Origin: Prinia subflava
Taxonomy: Eukaryota; Chordata; Aves; Passeriformes; Cisticolidae
Assembly: GCF_021018805.1 (NCBI RefSeq)
Contig: NC_086283.1
Span: 57,613,775 to 57,677,774 of the forward strand
Direction: 5' to 3'
DNA length: 64,000 nucleotides
The translations under genes were made by a program, and so were the position numbers. Each line of letters starts with the position of its first letter. Positions within the stretch are counted from its first letter, which is position 1. The notes under the pieces are model-generated. The model searched no databases. It was given only the letters and a program-made list of their open reading frames with translations, and was not told the DNA's origin. This document shows positions 1 to 12,900 of this stretch, in pieces.

Positions 1-526
1 AAGTGTCAAATTGACAACTGTGAAGGAGTCCAGCAGAGCCATTGTCTAAAAAGTAGGCTAGCCAGTCTGTTTCTCCTCTTGTCCTTTCTTTGAGTTATCT
101 TTTGGACAGCAGTTTGATAGAACAAAGCACCCCCTAGCAAAACACTGAGCTGCATGTTCTGAGCTTGTAGAAATAGTTGAGTAGGTGTACACGTCTATTA
201 AAGTATCCAGGGTATTTCTATATCTATAGTGGGCCTCAGTGTCCCATGAAAGCAACAAGGCCAAAAAACAGAAGAGTATCAAAATAATGTTAATGGTCTT
301 TCAGAAGACTCTTGTTTTAGCTGTGTTTGCTAGCAAGTAAGAAAACTGCCTGCCTCATGCCTTCTCTGAGTCGCCTACAAGTAGGCTTCCTGGAGAGAAC
401 AGTCCAAGGTACATTCAAATGAGCTGATGATGTATCTCGTTGAAAGACTGTCAAGCCAAAGCGTAGGTCATGCAAAAAAGCTTTAGGAACTTCATACCTT
501 GCCTCTGGATGTCAGCAACCACTTAC
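1..526 (-). other. SLC26A1 intron, also inferred IDUA intron 2
   Basis: Begins on the minus strand with donor GTAAGT at 526-521. No coding exon was seen; the large second coding exon of SLC26A1 must lie further left. Short open frames here have no recognisable motif. Confidence 0.75.
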
Positions 527-1177
527 CTGATACACTCCAGCCATGAATGTCAGGGCTGTAGCAATGCCAATAGCATAGCACTCTTTCCCACACTCGGCAT
601 TTATCCCCAGAGTGGTAAGGTTGAAGGCAGTTGTGTTGGAGAGATTGTCATTCTGCAGAGAGCCATCACCCGAGGCTGGTGGGGCATCATCATTCAAGTC
701 AAACCCAGCCAAGAGAAGTTCTCGGTCCACAACTTGTCCCACCATTAAGCTTATCAAGCTGAAAATGCCAACTGAGACGTGACGGGATGTGCCCATTAAG
801 AAATAGATGATGTTGGCAAAGAATGATGTGTAAAGGCTATAAATGGGCTTCAGACCTGCTAGCAGTGAATATGCAATTGCTTGAGGCACCAAAATGATCC
901 CGATGACTAACCCAGACATTACATCCCCCCAAATGTACTCTTTGATTCGGTACTTGGGAAGCCATTGTAAAACAGGAAAGAAGTCCATAAAGAAGTTCTT
1001 CAGCTTCTGTGGAGTGCAGGAGCAGCTCTTTCTCAGCTTAGCTAGCATGACTTCTTTTCTGTTAATCTTGACATGAGTCTTTCTTTCCATGAGAAAGCAG
1101 GATGAGGTGTTGTTTTCCATTCTGGTAGCCTCAAGTGGTCTTTCCATTTTCTCAGTGTTTACTTCATTTGTGTGTTC
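527..1177 (-). CDS. SLC26A1: SLC26A1 first coding exon (partial gene), sulfate/anion exchanger
   Basis: Plasma-membrane anion exchanger (SAT-1) that moves sulfate, oxalate and bicarbonate. The exon follows a pyrimidine-rich acceptor ending TTTGCAG (exon starts 1177) and ends at donor CAG|GTAAGT (527/526). CDS 1147..527 is 207 codons, phase 0. I chose the ATG at 1147 because it is AAAATGG, is the first in-frame ATG after the acceptor, and gives an N-terminal tail close in length to the human one. The protein shows a cytosolic head with a CSCS cysteine cluster (41-44), [10 protein letters not shown], then [20 protein letters not shown] (74-93) opening the first membrane helices. [20 protein letters not shown] follows, then a loop with sequons NLS, NTT and NLT (168-178). 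The match is closer to human SLC26A1 than to SLC26A2, as I recall them. The remaining transporter core and STAS domain would be left of the window. Confidence 0.95.
1159..1167 (-). promoter_or_regulatory. Two-codon upstream ORF in the SLC26A1 leader
   Basis: Between the splice acceptor and the chosen start lies ATG-AAG-TAA at 1167..1159, twelve bases before the main ATG at 1147 and out of frame with it. A minimal uORF so near the start could lower or tune initiation. That role is inference; only its presence is seen. Confidence 0.5.
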
Positions 1178-3953
1178 CTGCAAAGTGAAGAAAACCTCTG
1201 TCACGTCGCAAGTCATGAAGGCTTTTTTACCACAGTTGCTTAACACTAAAAGTTTGTCACCTGATTTTGCTTTGAAGGAAGTGTCATTCCAACAAGAACA
1301 CTCTCGCAGGGCTCCAGTGACACATAAGGCTAAGAAATAAATCTGCCCTTTCTTGTACACATTAAGGAATACTTTCAATTGAATCCACTTTCCTCTAATA
1401 CAGAAAAACAGGGTTAAATTAATCATTTTATAGTGTGACAAAGATTTCCATCATCTATTCTAAATGTTCTATCATAAAGGTCTTCGTGACCAGACACAGC
1501 ACTTGATGGTGTGAAATAAACATGCACTAGTGAGGTACGTTGTGGTGTTTTTGTATAGGGAGTACACCTTGTAATCATTGATTAGTAACTCTCATGGAGT
1601 GTAAAGATCTGTCACTGCAGTTATCATCAATGCTGAGGAGAAAAATGTTGCTGGTAGGACCTGTAGAGCAGAGTTTTCTGGAGAGCAACAGTTTAGTCTT
1701 ATACTGACTAAAAGATATATACACAAACTTGTTATTGGTGGACTCTCTGTAGCTACTACGTAACATGAACTTGTTGAATTGTAGATTGTTTTGATGTGCA
1801 GCTTCTGGTAATAAATATCTACTCACAAATACCACCACATTGGCAACATACAGACCAAGCAGTGTGACATTACCACAGCACAAGAGTGCTACACGTTACT
1901 ATTTTTGGTTTAAACCCGTAGTTACCCAATTTTGTTCTCCCAGTAAAGAGATATAAGAAATAATTATGTGTACAACAGAACCAACACAGCAGTGTTTCCT
2001 GTGGTTCTCCTGATTACTTTCTAATATGTGGTGGCTGGGATTATTTGTATTCTCCTGATGGAGGTGTTTTTCATGTCTCTTGCCTCAATGGACACAAATG
2101 TTTCTACCACATTCGAGCTCTGCGTTTTTACTCAATTCTCAAATTAAATTGAAATTAGCTTAGTGCATTTGTAAGTAATTTTGGGGTAGGTGGGAACATG
2201 ACTAAGACACAAAACATGCAAGTGCCGTAACTTACATAGCTAAAAAAATAAAATAGCAACACACAGGTAGAAAACGTTGAACAGACTATGCCAAGTGGCA
2301 ATTTTTTTCTGGTTAGCAGTGGAGAGAAAGAGGAGACTTCCACATGAGGATGCCTGTATATGAGTAGTGGGAGATAAGGAGTGACTCATATTGATCTAGA
2401 TGAAGATAGTAAATGCTAATACAACAGTATGTGGAACTTCTAGGAAAGCAGACCTTCTCTAGGCTCAGCCTCTCCTAGTGTCATTACCAGCCAGGATCTC
2501 TGCATCAGAGCTGTTTGGTGCCAGGAGTGACATTGCAGTAGTGTCAAAGCTTGTCTTCACTTAGCAGTAGAAGCTCTTTCTTTCCTCTTTCAGTGTTTAG
2601 AGACAGACTCTGTACTCATCAGTTTCATAAAACTTGAAGTAAACTTACTGGCACAGTATTCTATTGGTAAATTTTAATGGTTTTTAACAGTCAATGCACA
2701 ATTTAGATGCTACTGACAGAATTCTCTGTAAATTTCATGGGGTTTTTTGTTGTTAAGAAGAACATTTTGATTTGTTAATGTGTGGTAACAGCCTGTTAAG
2801 GTGTAGAATTCCAAATTTAGAAAAAGCATTAATGAGTCCAACTGGAAACATAATTGAAAAGCAAAAGAACAGATTATCAACAGCCTGTAAGCATTTGACC
2901 TGGAGTAATCCAAATAGAGAGTGGCTTATTAGGAAGTCTTTTGTCTATCCTGCTTAGAAATAGTTTTCAATATTATAATAATTATGGTTTGCCACCAGAT
3001 TGAAAAGAATAAGATACGTATCTGTAACTAGTGCAGAACTTTTAAACAAGTTCCAGGTATTATGATACAACATACAGATAAGTGATACAACATGATTTCT
3101 AAGGCTATGCAAAATTCAACCACAATTCAAAGCAGGATGTTCAGGTGTCATAAGTAATTTATAAATTGGTAAAAGGTGGAGTTGAGATTCTTGTTAGAAA
3201 TGTATGACAGATTGTCCAAATTGAAAAGAACCTGCATAGTAGTCTAAAAATATTTAAAAAATCAGTAGAGTTTTATCCATCCCAATTACATAAATCCATT
3301 TTTAGCTCCCATTGTATACATTTCTTTGTGTTTGTAAGTAAGGTTTATTTCCATCATAAGGGAACACTAATTACAATGTAATTTAATGTAATTATTTATA
3401 AAGATCCGTGTCTATTTTTTATCAATGCTAAGTTTACTCTAGACCCTAATGTGCTGCATAGTTATGCTAGCCAAGATCTGCTTGGACAGGAAAATAGGTT
3501 GGATCTTTGTTAGAAGGCAAAGCTGACAGAAAAGATAAATGAAGTTGCAACACCAGGTGATGTACTTAAGAGCATATGAATAAAGTTTACCAAATACAGA
3601 ATGCTAGCAAGTGTAATAAAGACAATCATTTTAAAAGGCAAAATACCAATACTTCTTGTCTTACCTAAATTAGTTTGAAGAATGAGAGACTTGTTCATGA
3701 GGACAGCAAGTCCTTACTCAAATGCCACACTTCTTACAGCCAAGTGAATTCAGCCATCCAGGAAATAAGTATTGTGCCCTCGCTCTACATACTTAAAAGC
3801 TAGTGGGCAGTTCAAGATCCAATGAGTGCTTTTTATAGGCTACATAAAAAAGATTGCATCAGCTTCTGTACACTAGGCTCATATATTTAATTGCATAGTT
3901 GGTGTCTGTCTTTCTCTAATCTCATACAATTTACTGGTAAGTAATTTAATATT

Positions 3954-3970
3954 AAAAAAAAAAAAAAAAA
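3954..3970 (+). repeat. Poly-A tract (17 nt)
   Basis: Uninterrupted run of A after AATATT. No retrogene or SINE body was recognised in front of it, so I treat it as a simple repeat. Confidence 0.9.
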
Positions 3971-6900
3971 TTCAGATGCGTGTATTGTTTGTGCAGCTCC
4001 CTGAAGGATAATAGTGATTTTTAGTACATAAGATGATTGGAATATAATTTTTTTTGGAAATCTATTAAGTGATCTTGTGTTTGAATGGTAGTTTAGTAAT
4101 ATATATATTAGCTATACTGCTGTACTGGATTATCAGAATAATAGTTTTTTGTAAAAAACAACCAAGCCTCCCTCCCCTGCCACCCCATCCTGGCCTCCTC
4201 CTCCCAAAAAAGGTAGTATAATAAAGTATGTATTGTCTGTCTTCAAGCTGACAGGAAATAATTTTTTTCAATTCTTTTTTTTCCTGAAAATAAAGGTTTC
4301 CTTCCTGTAAGTAACTGTTTATTTTGCTATAGGTACTTTCAGATTCCATGTCAAATGTTAAGCAGTCGGCTCTCAACCTATATTGGTATCTAGAAACTGT
4401 TAATGTTTAAAGTTTCCTTGTTGCTTTTAGAATGCAGTAAAGCCACGCCAAATAAGGGTAGGGGCATTGTTATCAGCAGCCTATTTATCTGCTGCGTAAC
4501 CCAGTGAGTGTCAGGCTGTGATGCCTGTAACTCATTGCTTCATCTGAAGGAAATGGGATTCCACCACACGTGTGCTATCCCCTGTACACTTATGCAGCCT
4601 AGCAGAGCTTCCAATGTTCTTGCCATCTCCAAAGACAGAATGCAGGAGAGGAGATCTGTCTGTTGTTGCATACATGGGAAGACTCCAACCTCCTGATTCT
4701 GGCAGTGAGATACACCACCATCCTTGAGCAGTATGCGGGAGCCCTAGCAGGGTCAGTAAATGGATTCCTTTACTGATTCACCAAATGACCCATTTTCAGC
4801 TTAGGCCACATTAACAAATGGAAACTCCCTATTCCTCCCTTTCTTCCTGCAGAGGTTCAGACAACATAATGTTTGCATTTTATTCAAGTCATCATTTGCT
4901 GAAAGAGCTGTTCTTAACAGGGCTGCACAGATGAAGCAGCACATAGCATAAAACATGTTAGTTCCTTGCATCTGAATTAAATATTGGAACAACTGTTTAA
5001 AACAAGTGAAAGTTTACTTGTATATTCATGTATATGTGTAACATTCGTATAATTACTACAGAAAGTAGTCTTGGTTATTTTTAATTTTACTTTTATCTTT
5101 GTAATCTTCACAGTGAAGATTTTTCAGGTTTCCCTTGACCATATGAGCAAAGGCAATTGAACAGAACGTTGTGTGAACCACTCATTCTTTCAGCTTAAAT
5201 GCATTGACTCAGTTTATTTTGTGAAAAAGAGAAACAAGGGAAAGAACCATTCAAGCCAAACAAACTGCTGACTTTCCAACTGGCCATAGTCCCACCTTTC
5301 TTCCTGTCTTTTCATAGTGCCTGTGACCTGACAAAATCTCTCTACAGGGAAAGAAACATTCATCACAGTATGTTCATGTGGGATTTCTCTTTGCAGATTC
5401 TTCAGCAGGCACTTTCTGCTACTGCATGTATAACCATTCTGAATGGATGAGTTGTTCTTTTTGAAACAGCACAACCCCCAAAAACTTTATTCTTTTGCAT
5501 CCTTTTGCCTCCCCACCCTGTCCACCAAAAAACATGAAGCTGTATCTCTGTAAAGCCCAGGAGGAAGTAGCGAGGGTGAGCCTGTCTCTCTATGCTGAGA
5601 TATTTTAAATGCTTTATTTAGAACAGAAGTCAGACAGTATCACAGCTCTGCAGTATAATTGCTCACTTACTGAAACAGTGATTTCAAGTGTAGGTCAGGA
5701 TAGAACCATTTAAAAAGTTTGAGCCAAGTGATGTTTGTTGTTTTCTCCATGTTTGAACTATGAAAAATCCACTAAAACCTAATGTGGTTAGGTTGGGTTT
5801 TGTATTTATTTATTGCATAATTCACTGAAAAACATGAGAGACATCAGGCTAGTTAAACATTTGATTGGAAACATAGGTGTGGAGTTAAATTGTTCGTGTA
5901 GCTCATCTTTCATGTGAGAAACGTTTTCTGTCTTACAGAAGTATTTCTTGGGTCTAATGGCTATGATTACATTACTGTTCTGGTTTTGAGCAGTGACACG
6001 ATTTTGAAAAAACTCCTTGGTTAGCCTCACAGCGCATAGACTCAATGTACAGGGTTGTGTTATTCTTGCAAACTGGACTTTTTTTTCAGAGGAAGGTACC
6101 TAGAAACTGTGCCCCGGTGCACTTTGACCCTTTATGGTGGCATAAAAACCTAAGCCAGCAATTGGTGCTTTGGACATATTTGAACAGATGTGGGGGAGTA
6201 CATTTAGTTTGTGAGAACTGACTAGTCTGAAATAAATTCCCCTCAGCTGCATATGATATAAGACAATACTGCTTTACCACCTACTGCTTTTATTTATTAA
6301 TCTGGTTTTGTTCTTAGAGTTGCTTAGATATGTCAGCATAACCTTAAAGTTTTAGAAGTCATCAGGTGCTAAAACAGAACAAGTGAGATGAATGTTTCTC
6401 TCTGTCTTGCATTAGCTATTGTATTTTCCTGTTTAGAACTAAGACATACTTGGAAGCAGACTTACACAAGGTGCCAGCAATCAAAACCATTTATTTATAC
6501 ACTGACCTAGCAAACTGTCAGACTACAGGCACAGAAAACATGGCAATGCCTTTTAGGAAAATCATATGAAACTTTATAGGCTTGGTTAATTTTTTCACTA
6601 TATTGGGGTAAATATTGTTGCTTCAAAGAATTTTTGTGTTGAGTTTCAGTATTACATTAATTCAAATGTGAAAGAGGAAATAGCGTTCCAGCTTAGCGGT
6701 CTCTACAAGCCGGGAAAGCCAGATCATGTCCTTTACAAATTAAACTGCTATACTAAGGAGAGGTTTATTCTGAGAGTCTTTTAGATTTGTGTATTTCTAA
6801 CTAAAATCTCTAATTCACAATTTTTAACTGTAAAGAGGTTTAGGATTTTCCAGGCAAGTTACGCTCTTTGTTAAATGCCTGCATTGACCAGCAGCTGTGA

Positions 6901-9900
6901 TTCAAGTCTTGTTTTCCCAAGGATTCTCAATTCCATATTGCAGTGAGTAAGGTGACAGCCACTGACAGGTGAGAGCTGATGAGTGGGCTACAGTGGAACT
7001 CATGCAGTCAGGCAGCACCTGTTGTTAAGGCTGGCCCATCAAGATCACCTTTGGGAATGATCATATATGCAATACATGATCAAGTAGTTTCACTCGTTCT
7101 GCAGAAACAGGTTTTGTTCAAGGATTCCAGAACGTGCTGATCTAACTATTGACATGCTCTTGAAGGCAACACAGCATTATTCTTCTGGAGGGTCCCAGGA
7201 CATGACCACTAAAAAGGCATTTCCTGTGGATTCACAAAAAATTCCTGAAAATCAGACTTTTTGCTTTGGGGAAAGTAGCTGTTTCAAAGTGAAAGTCTGT
7301 TATTTTTTTTAAAAAAAACCTTTCAAGATAGCTTTTCAAGACCCTGGTGATCATTTACAAAGTTAAATACTAAGCTCTGTTTTCTGCCCCGTGGTTTTGC
7401 TGGACATTATTTAGCCATACTAAGCTGTCACAGAGAGAACCAAATTGATAGTCTATTCTCTGTATTTTTCCTGTTATTTTCTGTGACATCTTGTGTTTAC
7501 TGCATGCAGTAAGGACAATATTTTGGAAACACTCTTTTGTAGTTAAGTGCTAAGAAAATGCTCTCAGTTTCAATATCACTGTAGTACTTTGAGAAACAGA
7601 TAAGCCTAGTACATGCCGTTTTCTTAAAGAGAAATAAAAACTAACCAAGTATTTGAACTCTTGGACGAGAGTTGCAGGAAAGATAATTGCTCTGCCATTT
7701 GCAGCTGACTGTATGTTTTACAAACTTGTCGCCAGTGTCTACCTTATAAGCAATATTTATGAACAACAACATGATGATAAACCAAAAAACAACAGCACAA
7801 GCAAAGTAAGTGAAAAGAGACAGTTTTGCACATTTGAAAACAGGCGAAGAAGAAATTAACCTGAATTGAGAGGCACAGGAGGGGAGACAAATCTCTTACC
7901 TGGATAGGTTTTTGACAGGAATGTACCAGCTCTGTTTTTGCATGTTGGAATGAATGGAAGTCAGAATGTCTTCAGCCAGACATTACTATATTTGCATAAA
8001 GGATAATTATTAGCTAAATATTCCTCAAGGTATGAATAGATAGTTTTAGAATCTTGAGCTTGCTGTTTTGGTAGTGTGTTGTCACTTTTATCACTTTGTA
8101 AAGCTGGATATATATGTAGCACTAGCTGAGGATTTGAGTTTAAATAATGCATAAGATTATTAATTAACTAGCACTGATCCAAAAATTATGCTGAGTTCAG
8201 GCTAGCACATCTCTGACCTTTAAAGGTACTTCTCATCTAAGATTTGATCTGGTTTATGCATCCTCATGTAGCATTAGCTTTTGATTTTACATGTTCAAGG
8301 TGTCTGAATAGAACTTTGGTCTTGCTTGAGATTTGTGTTCTTTGCAGGCTAGAATAAGTCCTGTTCTGCTCCATGCATAGGATGGGAGAGCTGGAGGTCA
8401 GAGTTCTGTTTCTACATGTCAGCACATACAGATCACAACATTTTTTGCGTCTGTGTAAACGAAAGACTGTATAATGTAGGCAGGTCAGCAGGTCAAAGAT
8501 AGATTCTGTTGAAAGTCTGCTTCATTCTTGTGAGGTATATAAATGACCAAGTTCCCTCTCAGTTATCTTAGATCTTTGTATAAGTGCAGACTTATCCAAG
8601 TGATAAACATCCATCTCCTCCCCTTGACAAAGGTGATAGGTAATGTTTAATGGTTACTAATCAGTGCAGATTAACAGTTTGGGCACAAGGCCACGATTCA
8701 TAGGAACTGTATTCAGCTGGCCAACAAGCTAAGGGATGAGGAGATGTGTCTATTTCTCAGCCAAGGACAAACAGGCGTGCAGTAAGAATTTGAGATGGGA
8801 GTTGCAAGGCCACAAAAGCTGGCACACAAGCATGACTAGAGAGGGCTAGGTTCCAACATTGTCTTTTTTCCATGTGCAAGAGGTTGTTTGCTGCTCTTTA
8901 GAAGTAAGAAGGAAACAAAAATCATGTAAATGAAAAGTCAAAACCTAAGGGAGGGAGGAATCATCTCACAGCTCACTTCTGTGATGTTAAACTGGTCATG
9001 GATTCTTAAAACTACTGGCTACTACCAGGAGCTTAGACTTGGTGGTAGTAGTTGTGATGTTCTAAACCCAAAATCTAAAGAAGGTAATTGCAGTCTTAGT
9101 AAAATCATGTTTCTTGCTCTTTTTTTATGGAAGGCCTTGTCAACCACTCCTATCCCTTTCCCCTTTGCAAAAGTACCTCTTACTAAAAAGGAGACACAGT
9201 AGTATGCCTTATCTGCATAATGAATTTTGGACACTGACCACGAAGATAGTGTGTTTCTTTGGACTTGTGCTCTACAGAATAAAAGATTTCACTGCTTCTG
9301 TTAATTTAATTTTAGCCTTGCAGTATTTCTTTATTAAAAATAAAGTGACTTAAACTCAAGTATGTCAAATTTATCCTTTCATTCATTTTGCTATCTAATT
9401 CTTAAAACCAAGAGTTATCTTGTCTAGTGACCAGCTGAAATGCACGTGCCTTCTGCTTCAGTATCTAAATAGGCTTGTTCTCCTTTTTAACATGTCCAGT
9501 GTTTGGAAGCTGTGTTACTTCTGGTATTTGCAATCTTGGAATTTGCAGAATAATTGGGATTTGCCCAACTTAACATTTTTTCTTGACAGAGACTTCTCTG
9601 CATTTCTCACCAACCGCATTTTTCCCAGTAACAGGCTCCTAAGAGAAAGGAGTATATTATTGTATCATTATCACTTTATCCCTTCCATATAAAGTTAGTT
9701 GTAACTTTTTTTTGCCTCAAACTAGCCTAAAAATAACACCTTTTGAAAACGTAAAGAAAGAAACTTCAAAATATAATTTTGAACATTTTTTCAGTATAGT
9801 GCAGTACCAGCAGGCTGGATATCTCTGGACGCAACAGTTCCACATGGGAAAAAAGTGATAAAATGAAGCAAACTCTCATTCTGTCTGTAAAAATCTTGAA

Positions 9901-12900
9901 AATTATATAGTTTTGACAGAACTGTGTTTTAGGATGAGCAAGTTATACTTAACATACAAAAATACTGACAGAAGGAGATTCATTAGCAGAAAGCAGAAGA
10001 TTCATTAGTGGATTATGGAGATGAGAATTCATACTCAGTTACATGAAGTCATTCATCAAGGCTTCAGTACAGCAGTAATTCTGAGTGGGCTAGTCCTGGC
10101 ATCCTGGTTGAATTTGACTGACACTAACAAAAAGGACTCAGTTCTAAAAGTCCTCTCTTTCCTTGCCAGCTGCTGAGTTGAGAAACAGTGGTAACTGGCC
10201 AAAATAGCCAAAAGAGATACTGCAATGAAACACCTATCGAATAGGAACTAGGGTAGAAAAGAATGATGATCATTGACTAGTAATTTTGAGTTTACAGATG
10301 ATTTTCTTTTATGTGACTCACTATTTAGCTTTATGAGCAGATGCACAGTTCCAGTTGGTTTAAAAATTGTAAAGGGTTAAAGCAGAATTGAACAGAAGTA
10401 TTTATGAAAGAAATGATGTAAGGACATAAAATATATTTGACTTAGTTGACACATTTACTTGAGGATTTTCAGATGATTTCAGAAAAATTCATGACTTGCT
10501 ATGTACAATTTGTATCTGGTAACCTAAATATTAAAAAAAATTAATGTTAAATTAGTCACATGGATGGTTAATCTTAGAATCAGAGAATCATAGTTAAAGG
10601 TGTTTGTTTACTGGGCCACAGTCAATAATGTCAGACCTTCAAAAGTACATAGTCCAAATGTAATAGCCATATTCTTCCTTCTGTGCAAGTGTTTGAAGTT
10701 CAAAAACTCAGTAAATTAAAAAAACTCTTAAGCCTAATGCCTGCATTGTTTAAAATGCCCTCAAGTCTCAATTACTCTGTAATTTACCTTTATATCACAG
10801 TGACAAGGTGATGTGCCTAAAAAGCACAGATTTGGTTAACTTAACAAGTAAGTTTGGCACACTGAAAGTAAGCATCCACTTCCTTCCAATTCACTATGGA
10901 CTGCATCCCACATTCCTTCTCTAGCTGTGACAAGTGCCTGATGCAGCTGAAGAAGATGTATATATGCAGAGAGTTGTGGTATTGATTTTCTTTAAATGAA
11001 AAAATCTGTAGTTCCTGTTGTAGGAGAAACTGAGATCTGCAAGATTCAATGCAGATTTGTATATTTAAAATTGAGGAAGGCTGTCATCCAGCATACAAGC
11101 CCCTTTGCATTTCCCTCTACAAGCTACAGAACCAATGGATTAGCACTTACCAAAGGCACAAAGTAGCTGCAGTAGTTCCACAACAGTTTTTGTATCAGCA
11201 CCCAGTAGCACAGAATGTCAGGATCACAGCTTTCTATAAGAATAGATTAGAAATTGCATCATGATATGCATGTGGACCTTTCAAGTTGGGTATCATTCTC
11301 ACAATGTTTGCAGTGAGATAATATAAATAAACAGTAGCACTGGAAAAATCTTTGTCCTGGAGTGTAATCACAGGTAACAGATAAACTTTAAATCATTACA
11401 TTACAGAAGCTGGTAACCCCTGACTTCTTACTCATCTCTGCTATTCTGCTTTAGTAGATCAGGTTACTCTGTGTGGAGTTCAAATAGAATTGCAGTCCTG
11501 ATGTAGCTTTTTACATCTTTGTAACAGTTTCAAAGGTTTTATGTACGTACTTCAATTAGATGAAAAAATACTCTTAATGTGTTAAATCAGATTAGGGCAG
11601 CAAGTGTATGGAGCTGTCCTTAGCTTAGTTGTCAATGGTCACTAATTGATATTTGTCCTTTGAAAAATGATTTTTATTACAATGAATCATGAAGGGGTCT
11701 GATAAATCTTATATATAGGAAGAATTTACATACATCAGCTGACATTGAGTGTGTCTGAGCTTTCCTGCCTTTTAAAAAAACCTGCCTGTTGTTTCAGCCC
11801 CGAACAGCCAGAACTGTAGAACCAAAGCCTGATTATTAATGAAGATAAATGTTACTACTGATACTTGTATATCTAAGAGGCAAATTTAATATAGCGAGGA
11901 TAGTCTCTCTGGAATTCTGAAGCTTGTTCACCCATTCCTTGAAATTTTGTGTGATCGTAGCTGGATATTGAAAACCCATTTCTGGGTGCAAAGAAATAGA
12001 TGATTTCTTTCTGCATTGTGAAGTAAACTTTCATGTTTCATAAACACAGAATGTGATGCATCTTTATATTGAAAGGGGAGATATTTTTTCATATTAGTGG
12101 AAGTTTTTTAGGATGGGGGAAGAATGAAGGAAAGAGGGTAATACATGAACATGAAGGTTGTGGAATGTACAAGCAATCACTACTATATTTGATAATACAC
12201 CACTAGTCTAAACTGTAATGCCAAGCCCAGTTTAAAATAGAATTACCAGGTCTCAGTTTGTAGAAACTTCTAGGTTTATATCTCATAGAAAACTATCTGT
12301 AAATGCAACTGGCTAGTTTTACTTTCTTAATAGGTTTATTATGTTTTATATTCCAGAGTGAAGAGCAGAGACTGGCATGCCATTTAAAAAGCTGCTCTTT
12401 CCACATTGGCTTATAGTGGTCATTTCTCAGTTCTGAAGTACTCAGAAACCACTCATCACAAAAATTCTTCACTATTAAGACATGAAAGGCATATTCATTG
12501 TGCCTTTTCATCATCATAAGTTATTAAACACTAGTAAGTTAGAAAATAAACTCAGTATCATTTTGCAAACAAATGACATATTCAAGTTAGACATAAAGTT
12601 GCCCGCGGGGAATCAAGGATTGATATAGAAAGGTGCACGTGAAACTACATCTGATATGTAAATAGATCCAGCAGCTGCTGGACTTCATCAGACACCATGT
12701 GCTATCTGTATTTTAGATATAAGAGAAGTACATCAGCTGAGAAATCTAGCTGCAAGTCTTCACACCTTCAGTATTTACCTCGTTTTACTTACTGTTGGTT
12801 TGTCCATTACATGCTCCTTAGTACACATCTTGACAAGTGGAAGCAAGTTTTGAGAACATGAGATGGAAAAGGTTAAAATACCTGGTAAAAGCAGCACATT

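Noticed and set aside
1178..1441. Longer N-terminus for SLC26A1 by reading upstream
   Set aside because: The frame stays open by chance but crosses a clear acceptor at 1178-1180; the residues beyond do not resemble the family.
10570..10610. AGAATCAGAGAATCATAG resembling the 3' end of an avian CR1 LINE
   Set aside because: Only about 20 bases resemble it and no CR1 body follows; too short to call.
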